A DNA stretch of 64,000 bases, taken from Halalkalibacter krulwichiae. GTDB lineage: Bacteria; Bacillota; Bacilli; Bacillales; Bacillaceae_D. Positions within the stretch are counted from its first letter, which is position 1. Every line of letters starts with the position of its first letter. The notes beneath the pieces were generated by a model. It had not been told where the DNA came from, did not search any database, and saw only the letters and a program-made list of their open reading frames with translations. Location of the stretch: positions 1,056,001 through 1,120,000 of the forward strand of contig NZ_CP020814.1 in the NCBI RefSeq assembly GCF_002109385.1. The letters are read 5' to 3'. This document shows, in pieces, positions 17,957 through 26,938 of the stretch. A program made the position numbers and the translations under genes.

Positions 17957-19804
17957 ATGTGTGGTATTACAGGATGGATTGATTGGCGTCAAAGTTTAAA
18001 GAATGAAGACAAACAAATAAGAACTATGGCCGAGACGCTTAATCGTCGTGGACCAGATGACATGAATGTTTGGACGACAACACATGCGGCATTTGGGCAC
18101 GCACGCTTAGTAGTAGTTGACCCGGAAAACGGAATTCAACCAATGAGTCGTACTCATAATGGAAAAACGTATACGGTTGTTTATAACGGAGAGTTATATA
18201 ATACAGAGGATATTCGGAAGGAATTGCTAGCTAGAGGGCATGATTTTAAAGGACATTCAGATACGGAAGTTTTATTGAAATCGTATATTGAGTGGGGCTA
18301 TCAATGTCTTGAGAAGTTTAATGGCATATTTGCTTTTGCAATTTGGAATGATCGAGATGAAAGTCTATTTATGGCTCGAGACCGTTTAGGAGTGAAACCA
18401 CTTTTTTATACGGTTCGAAACGGGTGTATGCTATTTGGTTCTGAATTAAAAGCGTTGCTCGCCCACAGAGATATTGAACCTATTTTGAAATCAGAAGGTG
18501 TAGCTGAAATTATGGGATTAGCTCCATCAAGAACTCCTGGTCATGGTGTATTTGACGATATTCAAGAGCTAAGACCTGCTCATATGTTAATTTATGATCG
18601 TAACGGTGCTAAAATTAGCCGCTATTGGACGTTAAAAAGCAAAAAGCATGAACATACATTAGAGGAAACCGTTGAGAACGTACGCTACTTATTAGAAGAT
18701 ACAGTTGAAAGACAGTTGTTTGCAGATGTACCTGTAGGAATGTTTCTTTCTGGTGGAGTTGATTCAAGTGCGTTAACAGCGCTCGCGGCTAAAGTGTATC
18801 AAAAGCAAGGGAAAGGTCCAATTAAGAGTTACTCGATTGATTATGATGAGAATGATAAGTACTTTAAGGCGAATGATTTTCAACCGAATTCCGATGCTCC
18901 TTGGGTAAAGGTTGTTGCTGATGCACTCGGAACGGAGCACCATAATAAGATCATCTCCATTGATGAGCTTACCAATCGTTTAAAGGAAGCTGTCGATGTA
19001 CGTGATTTACCAGGAATGGCTGATGTAGATTCTTCACTACTTTGGTTCTGTCATGAGATAAAGGGAGACGTTACGGTTGGATTATCAGGGGAATGTGCAG
19101 ATGAAATCTTTGGTGGTTATCCATGGTTTCATAAGCCTGAGGTTATGAATTTCGATGGCTTTCCTTGGATGCGTTCGATTGAGGAGCGAGAAAATCTGTT
19201 AAGTGATAAGTGGAAACAAAAGATTGACTTGAAGCAATATGTATATGATCGCTATAAAGAAACGATAAAGGAGACTCCACGATTTGGTGGGGATAGTCCT
19301 GAAGAGGCTAGAAGAAGAGAAATTTCTTACTTGAACATTATTTGGTTTATGACGAATCTGTTAGATCGTAAAGACCGCATGAGTATGGGCGCAAGTCTTG
19401 AAGTCCGTGTTCCTTTCTCTGACCATCGTTTAGTGGAATATGTATGGAATATTCCTTGGGAGATGAAGCAACTAGAAGGAAGAGAAAAGGGGATTCTGCG
19501 AAAAGCATTAGAAGGACTTTTACCAGATGATGTTCTTTATCGTAAAAAAAGTCCATATCCGAAAACACATCATCCTAAATATACAGAGGCTGTTCAAAAA
19601 GGGATGCAAGATGTCTTATCACAAAAAGATGCGCCTATCTTTGAATTAATCAACAAAAGCGCTTTGCAAGAAATAGCTAAAACAGGTGGTTTACCTACTG
19701 GCCAGCCATATTTTGGTCAGCTGATGGCAGGTCCACAACTCCTTGCTCATTTCATTCAGATGGATTATTGGTTAAAGAAATACAATGTAAAAATAAAAGA
19801 GTAA
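17957..19804 (+). CDS. asnO: asparagine synthetase, glutamine-hydrolysing (AsnO-like)
   Basis: Makes asparagine from aspartate, glutamine and ATP. The N-terminal glutaminase domain starts MCGITGWIDW with nucleophile Cys2 and includes YNGELYN and HSDTEVLL. The synthetase domain has the PP-loop LSGGVDSSALTALAA and GLSGECADEIFGGYPW. At 615 residues it fits B. subtilis AsnO (614 aa), the sporulation-linked paralogue, more than AsnB or AsnH. AAAGGGG lies upstream. Single gene with a terminator behind it. Confidence 0.9.
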   Translation: MCGITGWIDWRQSLKNEDKQIRTMAETLNRRGPDDMNVWTTTHAAFGHARLVVVDPENGIQPMSRTHNGKTYTVVYNGELYNTEDIRKELLARGHDFKGHSDTEVLLKSYIEWGYQCLEKFNGIFAFAIWNDRDESLFMARDRLGVKPLFYTVRNGCMLFGSELKALLAHRDIEPILKSEGVAEIMGLAPSRTPGHGVFDDIQELRPAHMLIYDRNGAKISRYWTLKSKKHEHTLEETVENVRYLLEDTVERQLFADVPVGMFLSGGVDSSALTALAAKVYQKQGKGPIKSYSIDYDENDKYFKANDFQPNSDAPWVKVVADALGTEHHNKIISIDELTNRLKEAVDVRDLPGMADVDSSLLWFCHEIKGDVTVGLSGECADEIFGGYPWFHKPEVMNFDGFPWMRSIEERENLLSDKWKQKIDLKQYVYDRYKETIKETPRFGGDSPEEARRREISYLNIIWFMTNLLDRKDRMSMGASLEVRVPFSDHRLVEYVWNIPWEMKQLEGREKGILRKALEGLLPDDVLYRKKSPYPKTHHPKYTEAVQKGMQDVLSQKDAPIFELINKSALQEIAKTGGLPTGQPYFGQLMAGPQLLAHFIQMDYWLKKYNVKIKE

Positions 19805-19813
19805 CCTTATGTT

Positions 19814-19851
19814 TAACCGAATGGGATAAAATTCTCAATTCGGTTTTTTTG
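19814..19851 (+). terminator. terminator after asnO
   Basis: AACCGAAT / ATTCGGTT stem followed by seven T. Confidence 0.85.
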
Positions 19852-19925
19852 CATGGTTAAAATAAATGTGATTGAAGGAAGGTGGGCATAGTAAGAATAG
19901 TTAATTTTTCTAGGGGGAATCACTA

Positions 19926-20930
19926 ATGACAGAAAAACCGGCGCTATCATCATCTGAACTTGGTACGATTTGGTTAACGTATCAGCAAAAGACAATGTTA
20001 CATCAAATGTTGGACTATTTTATTGAGAGGGCTACCGATTCAGAAGCAAAAGCGATCATGACGAATTTGCAAAAGGAAGTTAGGCAATACATCGATCAAT
20101 TGACAAAGATCTTTGAACAAGATGGTACTGTGGTTCCGATGGGTTATACAAAATCAGATGTTCATATTAATGCACCAGCATTGTATGATCATGATTTTGA
20201 TATTCTTTTTGTTAGAACAATGAAGTCCATCAGCGGTGGAATGCATGCTTTGAATTTAACGATGTCTTATAGAGAAGATATCATTAAGTTATATCAAGAG
20301 CTAACAATAATGACGCAAAAATACTATTCTCAATGTACAACGTTTCTATTGAAGCGGGGATCTTTAGTTAAACCGCCTCATATCACGATGCCAATAGAAG
20401 TTGAATTTGCTACTAATCAAGATTATCTAAAAGGAATCAAAATCATTGGCGACAAACGATCACTGAATGCTGTCGAAGTAGCTCATTTGTATAGTGCAAT
20501 TGAGAATAATATCGTTGGGGCTAATTTGATGATGGGCTTTGCGCAAGCAGCTCAAAATGATGAAGTGAGAAAATACTTTGCTCGAGGAAAAAGTTTAGCG
20601 AAAAAATTGGTAAAAGATTTAACTCAAATTTTAGCTGAATCCGAAATCCCGGTTCCAGCGCTTGAGGGAGGAACGGTTACTTCGTCTGTTGCTCCACCTT
20701 TCTCAGATAAAATCATGATGTATTGTACTAGCTTGCTTTGCAGCTTCTCATTTGGTAGCAATTCGTTTGGAACGACATTTAGTTTGCGTAATGATATTCC
20801 ACCAGTAGTAGCATTAGCGCTAAAAGACATTTTTGAATTTGCAAGTGACGGTGCTAAGATTATGGTGAAACATGGTTGGCTGGAAGAGCCTCCTCAAATG
20901 ATTGACCGAAAGCAACTCATAAATAAGTAA
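19926..20930 (+). CDS. DUF3231 family protein
   Basis: A 334-residue protein made of two similar helical halves (LSSSELGTIWLTYQQKTMLH in the first; EVAHLYSAIENNIVGANLM in the second), as in the ferritin-like DUF3231 family of spore-formers. No catalytic function is established; some members are reported in spores. RBS TAGGGGGAA precedes the ATG. Monocistronic with its own terminator. Confidence 0.8.
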   Translation: MTEKPALSSSELGTIWLTYQQKTMLHQMLDYFIERATDSEAKAIMTNLQKEVRQYIDQLTKIFEQDGTVVPMGYTKSDVHINAPALYDHDFDILFVRTMKSISGGMHALNLTMSYREDIIKLYQELTIMTQKYYSQCTTFLLKRGSLVKPPHITMPIEVEFATNQDYLKGIKIIGDKRSLNAVEVAHLYSAIENNIVGANLMMGFAQAAQNDEVRKYFARGKSLAKKLVKDLTQILAESEIPVPALEGGTVTSSVAPPFSDKIMMYCTSLLCSFSFGSNSFGTTFSLRNDIPPVVALALKDIFEFASDGAKIMVKHGWLEEPPQMIDRKQLINK

Positions 20931-20947
20931 GCTTGTCTGGCTAAATT

Positions 20948-20994
20948 GAAAGAGAGTTTTCAAGAGGTGCGCCTTTTGGAAACTCTCTTGTTTT
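20948..20994 (+). terminator. terminator after the DUF3231 gene
   Basis: AAGAGAGTTT / AAACTCTCTT with inner CAAGAGG/CCTTTTGG pairing, then GTTTT. Confidence 0.8.
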
Positions 20995-21050
20995 AAAAGT
21001 GACATTCTATGTTGGATTGAACATAAATCGACTAAATGCATAAGGTATAA

Positions 21051-21130
21051 CGAAGGTACTGGTGTGGCCGAACCAGTACTTCGCCCTAGGGATGTCGAAG
21101 GAGTGATTTGGTTAAATACTAAATCACTCC
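21051..21130. repeat. two adjacent strong inverted repeats of unknown role
   Basis: Hairpin 1 pairs CGAAGGTACTGGT (21051-21063) with ACCAGTACTTCG (21072-21083). It is followed by the palindrome CCCTAGGG (21084-21091). Hairpin 2 pairs GGAGTGATTT (21100-21109) with AAATCACTCC (21121-21130). Neither has a T tract. They occupy the 268-base gap before the SDR gene, where I see no coding sequence. Confidence 0.6.
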
Positions 21131-21260
21131 AAGTTACCCATCTTTGTAGGAAGGACTTTAGTAAGGGAATGACGAAAGCTAAAATACTTGAGTACATAGA
21201 ACTGATGTAAAATTTCATGTAACATAAATGAAAGACCTTAATAAGCAAGGAGAGAATAAC

Positions 21261-21998
21261 ATGGATGAGCGGATCGTCATTGTTACTGGAGCTGGACAAG
21301 GGCTAGGGGCAGCTATTGCAAAAGAATTTGCTACAAATGGGGATATTGTTATTGTGGCAGATGTGAAGGAAGGGAAAGCGAGAGAGGTTGCAAATGATAT
21401 TGTCAAAAATGGTGGAGAAGCTCATGCAATCCTTTGTGATGTGAAAAAGGAAGAACACATTGTAGAGCTTGTTAACCATGTTGAGTATCAATTTGGAAAT
21501 ATAGACATTCTTGTCAATAATGCAGGTATATCTCGGTTTAAACCTTTCTATGAGTTGACTGTAGAAGAATGGGATGAAGTACAACACACAAATGTCCGAA
21601 GTGCTTTTATCTTTTCAAAAGAAGTGGCAAAAGTAATGAGAAAGAAAAAATCTGGTTCTATCATTAACATTGCGTCTACACGTGCAAAAATGTCTGAAGC
21701 TGATTCTGAAGCATATGCAGCTTCCAAAGGAGCGATGTTAGCGTTGACTCATGCGCTGGCTGCCTCTTTGCAAAATGACTATATTCAGGTGAATGCAATT
21801 AGTCCAGGATGGATTCATACAGGCGTTCAAGAGGAACTTAGTGAACGCGATCATGAACAACATTTTTCAAAACGAGTGGGGAATCCAGGAGATATTGCAA
21901 GAGCTTGTTTATTTCTCGCCGATGAAAGAAATCAGTTTATTAATGGTGAAAACCTAGTCATTGACGGTGGTATGACAAGAAAAATGATTTATGAGTAA
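21261..21998 (+). CDS. SDR-family oxidoreductase
   Basis: A 245-residue classical short-chain dehydrogenase. Cofactor motif VTGAGQGLGAAIA at residues 8-20, NNAG in ILVNNAGISRF, catalytic Ser in NIASTRAKMS and YAASKGAML (YxxxK), and a C-terminal INGENLVIDGGM typical of the FabG/glucose-dehydrogenase group. The ATG at 21261 has AAGGAG upstream. The substrate cannot be read from the sequence. Convergent with the purine permease operon. Confidence 0.8.
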   Translation: MDERIVIVTGAGQGLGAAIAKEFATNGDIVIVADVKEGKAREVANDIVKNGGEAHAILCDVKKEEHIVELVNHVEYQFGNIDILVNNAGISRFKPFYELTVEEWDEVQHTNVRSAFIFSKEVAKVMRKKKSGSIINIASTRAKMSEADSEAYAASKGAMLALTHALAASLQNDYIQVNAISPGWIHTGVQEELSERDHEQHFSKRVGNPGDIARACLFLADERNQFINGENLVIDGGMTRKMIYE

Positions 21999-22030
21999 TT
22001 TTGCAAATTATCTTCAATACGAGCATTAGA

Positions 22031-22060
22031 AAGGAGGACATTGAATTCAATGTCCTCCTT
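22031..22060. terminator. perfect 30-bp palindrome, bidirectional terminator
   Basis: AAGGAGGACATTGAA directly followed by its reverse complement (22031-22060), between the convergent SDR and purine permease genes. It can fold as a terminator on either strand. Confidence 0.8.
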
Positions 22061-22070
22061 AGCTATTTTA

Positions 22071-23591
22071 TTAAGAAGCTTTCTTCATTTGTGATTGATT
22101 TGGTGTAGACTGCGTATGGGCACGTTGTTTAAATGATGCATAGAAGAAGAAAACAGCTACAAGCAGATAGCCAATTGTAAAGTCTTGTGCAGCATTTATT
22201 GCTAATTCAGGTGCATGCATGAAGCCTATAAAAGATAGGAATGCTGCTATAAGTGAAAAGACAATTGCTTGTTTGAAGTTTTTATCGATGATTGCAACGG
22301 TCATCGCTCCTAATAAAATCGCTGTAAACATAGCACCTTGACCTAATGGTACGATCCCTGTAGAGATATTAGCAACAACTTCACCTGCTGCATTATTAAA
22401 TCGAGTCATTACATAGTTGGCTAAATATGGAAGCATTGCAATCGCAACTGCAGGATAATACTTCTTCTCGTTTGATAAGAATGCAGTACCAACCATAGAC
22501 ATTCCGACAAAAACGAGTATTGGTGCTACAGCAGCTAATGGAATAATGGCAGAGAAAGCGGCAATTACACCAAATATAGCTGCTAACCCGAATACGATTG
22601 CGTTTAATATACTATAACCACGACCAGCTCCCATTTGCTTTGAACCAACTGTTGCAATGTAAACAGTTGTTGGAAAGAGACCTCCGAAGAAGGCGCCGAT
22701 CATTGTTCCGACACCATCTACTGCTTGGCATTCTCGTACATCATAAGAATCTCCAGCAGCAGCCATAGCGTCGACATTATTCATTGTTTCAATTGCGTTA
22801 TAAAGTGTAATTGGAATAAGAACAGCTAAAATACCTATAAGTCCACCGAACAAATAACTTAGCCCTTCAAAAGGAGCTAGAGTAGGTAATATCGGATAAA
22901 AACCAATGTGAGTTAATCCTTCTGTGATCTGACCTGAAGATTGATAGCCAAGAACAAAAGCTAAAACTGTACCAGCCAAAACAGCGAAAAGAGATGCAGG
23001 AATCTTAAAAGGCATAGAAATTTTCGCAACGATTCCTACTAAAATAATTGCTAAAGATACAAGACCAACTACTGGTATTGAGAAAGTATTAAAAAGCATT
23101 TCACCTGCAACAAATGTTAAGGCTACACCTGCTATTGCTCCTAGCATAGCAGCGCGAGGCAAGCGGTCACGAACCCAGTTTCCACTGAAACTTACTAACA
23201 CTTCTACTAAACCACTTAGAAGTGCAGCTGCAACACCGATCTTCCACGCGAGTTCAGGGTCACCTGTTAAGGCATTGGCAGGGGCTAATACGCCAAATAA
23301 AAAGACAAACATGACAGGAGTACTTATTCCATATGACAATGCAGTTACATCTGATCTGCCTTCTTTTTGAGCTAACCGTTTTGCCATGTGAGCATAATAA
23401 AGGTTTCCGACCATAACAGCTACGGCAGCACCAGGAATCACTTTCCCGAAAACAATACTCGCTGGAAATCCCATTCCTGACATTGTGACAGCGATAATGA
23501 CAAAGTTGGCTAAGTTATTTTGGAATAATGCGAAAAATGCATCAGTGTCACCTTTTTTATATAAAGGATAATGAATAGTCTTAGTCGTCAT
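22071..23591 (-). CDS. NCS2-family purine permease (AzgA-like)
   Basis: 506 residues with about 12-14 membrane segments. Early SGMGFPASIVFGKVIPGAA and later TLYNAIETMNNVDAMAAAGD and VDGVGTMIGAFFGGLFPTT fit the AzgA/COG2252 branch of nucleobase permeases, not the PbuX branch that follows xpt in B. subtilis. Its position 12 bases after xpt, under a guanine riboswitch, argues for uptake of guanine, hypoxanthine or xanthine. Confidence 0.82.
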   Translation of the reverse strand: MTTKTIHYPLYKKGDTDAFFALFQNNLANFVIIAVTMSGMGFPASIVFGKVIPGAAVAVMVGNLYYAHMAKRLAQKEGRSDVTALSYGISTPVMFVFLFGVLAPANALTGDPELAWKIGVAAALLSGLVEVLVSFSGNWVRDRLPRAAMLGAIAGVALTFVAGEMLFNTFSIPVVGLVSLAIILVGIVAKISMPFKIPASLFAVLAGTVLAFVLGYQSSGQITEGLTHIGFYPILPTLAPFEGLSYLFGGLIGILAVLIPITLYNAIETMNNVDAMAAAGDSYDVRECQAVDGVGTMIGAFFGGLFPTTVYIATVGSKQMGAGRGYSILNAIVFGLAAIFGVIAAFSAIIPLAAVAPILVFVGMSMVGTAFLSNEKKYYPAVAIAMLPYLANYVMTRFNNAAGEVVANISTGIVPLGQGAMFTAILLGAMTVAIIDKNFKQAIVFSLIAAFLSFIGFMHAPELAINAAQDFTIGYLLVAVFFFYASFKQRAHTQSTPNQSQMKKAS

Positions 23592-23603
23592 GATGTTCTC
23601 CCC

Positions 23604-24215
<612 letters not shown>

Positions 24216-24224
24216 TTAACCAAT

Positions 24225-24385
24225 AAAAAACCCGAATATCAAGGTACATAGATAACGAGTGACCTTGACATTCGGGTTTATGAATAGGATAAAACGAAAT
24301 GTCATTCCATCACTCGTAGTCAAGCCATTTACGGTAGCTTGGTAGAAACTTTCGGGCCATATTCCCAATATTATACGAGTTGAAT
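24225..24385 (-). ncRNA. guanine riboswitch of xpt-permease
   Basis: On the minus strand the purine aptamer (24312-24380) reads CTCGTATAATATTGGGAATA, then GGCCCGAAAGTTTCTACCAAGC, and closes GGCTTGACTACGAGT. The ligand-pairing base is C (position 24319), as in guanine rather than adenine switches. Downstream, AACCCGAATGTCAAGGT / ACCTTGATATTCGGGTT (24225-24278) plus a T run is the off-state terminator. Ligand off means transcription of xpt; guanine ends it. Confidence 0.95.
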
Positions 24386-24493
24386 ATTAAATTGTTTGGT
24401 TATAGGGGTAATTATAGATGAGATTTCAAAAAAAAGAAAGGTTTTTTTGTGAAAAACACGAACGAAATTATATTTTCTCTTTCGTTCATCCGT

Positions 24494-24670
24494 TTATTGT
24501 AGATTGTTTGAGGAAAAAGGGGGAGAGATAGATGAAGGGTGAGTTGAGTTTAAAAGATTCCGTATCATTAATTCTCTTCTAAGCAGGGTGAGAAACTCTT
24601 CATCCAATTGATAGTTAATTGAATGGTAGTATGTTTCTAATAAAAATTGATCATTTAATAATTGTAGCAT
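24494..24670 (-). CDS. sda: sporulation inhibitor Sda homologue
   Basis: A 58-residue protein starting MLQLLNDQFLLETYYHS and continuing YQLDEEFLTLLRREL then MIRNL. This lines up with B. subtilis Sda ([20 protein letters not shown]...FIELIENEIKRRSL), the helical-hairpin checkpoint protein that binds the histidine kinase KinA and blocks phosphorelay start. The first 39 residues match the 46-residue protein; about 19 serine/proline-rich residues extend it. ATG at 24670 has AAAGGAGGATAATT upstream. I saw no convincing DnaA boxes. Best guess rather than certain. Confidence 0.75.
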   Translation of the reverse strand: MLQLLNDQFLLETYYHSINYQLDEEFLTLLRRELMIRNLLNSTHPSSISPPFSSNNLQ

Positions 24671-24899
24671 AATTATCCTCCTTTCATAAGAGATAATGCT
24701 GATGCATTATGTATTTTACTTTATATAAGAGTTGGCAACAGGATTAATGTACGAAATTTTAACAAGTAATTTAAATATTTGTTTGTAGATCAGATTCGAG
24801 TAGAAAAGAATTTTATCAATAAAAGATCAAAATGAGAGGAGGTATAGCTCTGTTTGCTTAGGTGCTATTAGAAAAGCATTCTTAACTTCACTCATTGCT

Positions 24900-24947
24900 T
24901 AAAGGGCGTCTAAAAGGTCAAGAATAGACCTCTTTAGACACCCTTTT
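24900..24947. terminator. bidirectional terminator before yjcZ
   Basis: AAAGGG(C)GTCTAAA-AGGTC / GACCT-TTTAGAC(A)CCCTTTT hairpin. It can end yjcZ (minus). Bases 24671-24899 hold no gene I can support. Confidence 0.8.
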
Positions 24948-24960
24948 CAAATTTCAGTCA

Positions 24961-25044
24961 TTAGCAAACGTAAGCTGCCCCAACAATGATTAACAAAATG
25001 AATAATACTACAATTAAAGTGAACCCTCCGTATGCATAACCCAT
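24961..25044 (-). CDS. YjcZ-family sporulation protein
   Basis: A 27-residue peptide, MGYAYGGFTLIVVLFILLII then VGAAYVC. The pattern (short glycine-rich start, one membrane helix) is that of the YjcZ family of tiny sporulation-associated membrane peptides. RBS AAGGAGCTGAGTAAGA precedes the ATG. Function unknown. Confidence 0.8.
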   Translation of the reverse strand: MGYAYGGFTLIVVLFILLIIVGAAYVC

Positions 25045-25195
25045 TCTTACTCAGCTCCTTTCTTAAGAGTCTATATATCATATGTTTTTTTAAAAACGGT
25101 GGTTTGGGTAAAAGCGGAATTATCTTTGAAATTTGGTTGATTTTTTATCGTGTTTATTACCTTTTTAATCGGGTAAGGATAAGTGAGCCCTTTGA

Positions 25196-25224
25196 TTGAC
25201 AATGATATTCCTACCGTTTAAAAT
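25196..25224 (+). promoter_or_regulatory. sigma-A promoter of the EIIA leader
   Basis: TTGACA, 17-base spacer, TAAAAT. Confidence 0.8.
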
Positions 25225-25250
25225 ATAAACGTATATTTCAAACTTATATT

Positions 25251-25336
25251 AAGATTGTTACTGACCAAGATCAGGCAAGACTTAAAATCATGAGAGGGCT
25301 TTTCAGAAGTGCTTTCAGTTTTTAAGTCTTTTTTTT
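25251..25336 (+). promoter_or_regulatory. RAT antiterminator sequence with overlapping terminator
   Basis: AAGATTGTTACTG (25251-25263) and TCAGGCAAGACTT (25271-25283) form the ribonucleic antiterminator of the BglG/LicT/SacT class. It overlaps the left arm of an intrinsic terminator: AAGACTTAAAA (25277-25287) pairs with TTTTTAAGTCTT (25319-25330) before a T run. Binding of the CAT domain would let transcription reach the EIIA gene at 25456. Confidence 0.88.
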
Positions 25337-25455
25337 GATGTATTGAAGGTTTTTCATTTAAAAAAGTGTGAAAACTAGGTAGGGATTTGTTTTAACGACA
25401 TCATCTAGCCTGTTTTGTAAAGGGAATTTGGAATTTAGAAAGGAAGTAATGGATA

Positions 25456-25974
25456 ATGTTTAGAAAATTATTTGGTCTTGATAAGAAGGAAGCAGCACCT
25501 ATACAACCAAAGGAAGAAGTGCTTCATGCGCCATTAACGGGTAAAACGGTTGCGATTGAAGAAGTGCCGGACCCAACATTTGCTCAGAAAATGATGGGAG
25601 ATGGTTTTGCGATTGAACCGACGGAAGGAAAAGTCGTTTCTCCTGTCAGTGGAGAAATTATGCAAGTGTTTCCTACTAAACATGCGATCGGTATTAAAAC
25701 AGAAGCGGAATTAGAAATTCTTATTCATATCGGCTTAGAAACAGTTGGGATGAATGGAGAAGGGTTTACGGCTCATATAAAAGAAGGGGACCGAGTCCAG
25801 GTTGGAGATTTACTTGTTGATTTTGATATCGATTTAGTGAGAGAGCGTGCAGCAAGTACAATAACACCAATCGTGATTACGAACATGGATCTTCTTGATA
25901 GTATTGATAAAGAGCTCAATATTGAAGTTACTGCGGGTGAAACTCCAGTATTAACGGCTAAATATAATCGTTAA
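25456..25974 (+). CDS. PTS glucose-type EIIA protein
   Basis: A stand-alone EIIA-Glc (Crr-like) domain of 172 residues. Its fold motifs are PTEGKVVSPVSGEIMQVFPT, TKHAIGIKT with His76, and EILIHIGLETVGMNGEGF with the phosphorylated His91. It accepts phosphate from HPr and passes it to an EIIB. RBS AAAGGAAGTAATGG. It is the gene governed by the RAT/terminator and is followed by a terminator, so it is separate from the antiterminator gene. Confidence 0.9.
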   Translation: MFRKLFGLDKKEAAPIQPKEEVLHAPLTGKTVAIEEVPDPTFAQKMMGDGFAIEPTEGKVVSPVSGEIMQVFPTKHAIGIKTEAELEILIHIGLETVGMNGEGFTAHIKEGDRVQVGDLLVDFDIDLVRERAASTITPIVITNMDLLDSIDKELNIEVTAGETPVLTAKYNR

Positions 25975-26010
25975 TACCGTTTAGAGGTTTGTCAGTGATG
26001 ATGCTTAGGT

Positions 26011-26041
26011 GCTCAGCAGCTATGAGTTGCTGAGCTTTTTG
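26011..26041 (+). terminator. terminator after EIIA
   Basis: GCTCAGCA / TGCTGAGC stem, then TTTTT. Confidence 0.85.
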
Positions 26042-26086
26042 TACAAATTCAGCCTCTTTTAATGTAAATGGTTGGGGGTCAAGGAT

Positions 26087-26938
26087 ATGCGAATTAACCG
26101 TGTATTAAATAATAATGTTGTCGTTGTAAAAGAAGGCGATGAAGAAATCATTGTGATGGGGTCTGGTATTGCTTTTGGAAAAAGAAAAAATGATATTATT
26201 TCAACCGATAAAATCGAAAAAGTATTTGTGATGAAGGATGAGAGGGAATATGAAAAGTTTACTCAAATCATCGACCAATTACCTGAAGCTCATATTATTT
26301 TAGCAGAAGAGATTATTACTCAAGCAGAAAATGAGTTGAAAACCAAGTTGAATGAACACATTCATGTAGCCTTAACTGATCACATTTCCTTTGCCATTGA
26401 ACGATTTAAGCAAGGTTATCAAATTCACAATAAACTATTGAATGAAATTAGAGTATTATACTCAACAGAGTTTGAAATTGGACTTTGGGCCATAAGACAT
26501 ATTGAAAAGCAGATAGGAATCAGACTCCCTGAAGATGAAGCGGGCCATATCGCACTGCATCTTCATACAGCTAAAGTAAATTCAACTTCAATGAATCAAG
26601 CGATAAATACAACAGCTTTATTAAATGAATTAATTGAATTGATTGAAGAGAAACTTGACGTTAAAGTGGAGCAAGAATCAATCTCATATCAAAGATTACT
26701 AACACACTTAAACTTTGCCTTAAGGCGTGTAGCAGAGGGAGAGGCTTTCCAAGATGTAGATGAAGATATGCATCAGCTAGTGAAAGAGAAGCATCATATC
26801 GCTTATAATGTTGCAGTGGAATTAGCTAACTATCTGGCTGAAGTTCATCAATATGATCTACCGCCTTCAGAGCTCGTTTATTTAACTCTTCATATCCAAA
26901 GAATTCAGCGAACTAAAATAGACGAGGTGGGACAATGA
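26087..26938 (+). CDS. BglG/SacT/LicT-family transcription antiterminator
   Basis: 283 residues: an N-terminal CAT RNA-binding domain (MRINRVLNNNVVVV, GSGIAFGKRKND) and two PTS regulation domains, PRD1 about 65-170 and PRD2 about 175-280. Histidines available for phosphorylation occur in IHVALTDHISFAI, GHIALHLH, and LTHLNFALRR. It should bind the RAT found 0.8 kb upstream when PTS sugar is present. Start at 26087 preceded by GGGGGTCAAGG. Its stop overlaps the kinase start as ATGA, which favours a sucrose or fructoside role. Confidence 0.88.
   Translation: MRINRVLNNNVVVVKEGDEEIIVMGSGIAFGKRKNDIISTDKIEKVFVMKDEREYEKFTQIIDQLPEAHIILAEEIITQAENELKTKLNEHIHVALTDHISFAIERFKQGYQIHNKLLNEIRVLYSTEFEIGLWAIRHIEKQIGIRLPEDEAGHIALHLHTAKVNSTSMNQAINTTALLNELIELIEEKLDVKVEQESISYQRLLTHLNFALRRVAEGEAFQDVDEDMHQLVKEKHHIAYNVAVELANYLAEVHQYDLPPSELVYLTLHIQRIQRTKIDEVGQ

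Noticed and set aside
17666..17992. Minus-strand open frame of 108 codons upstream of asnO
   Set aside because: Overlaps the asnO start and has no homology-like features; judged spurious.
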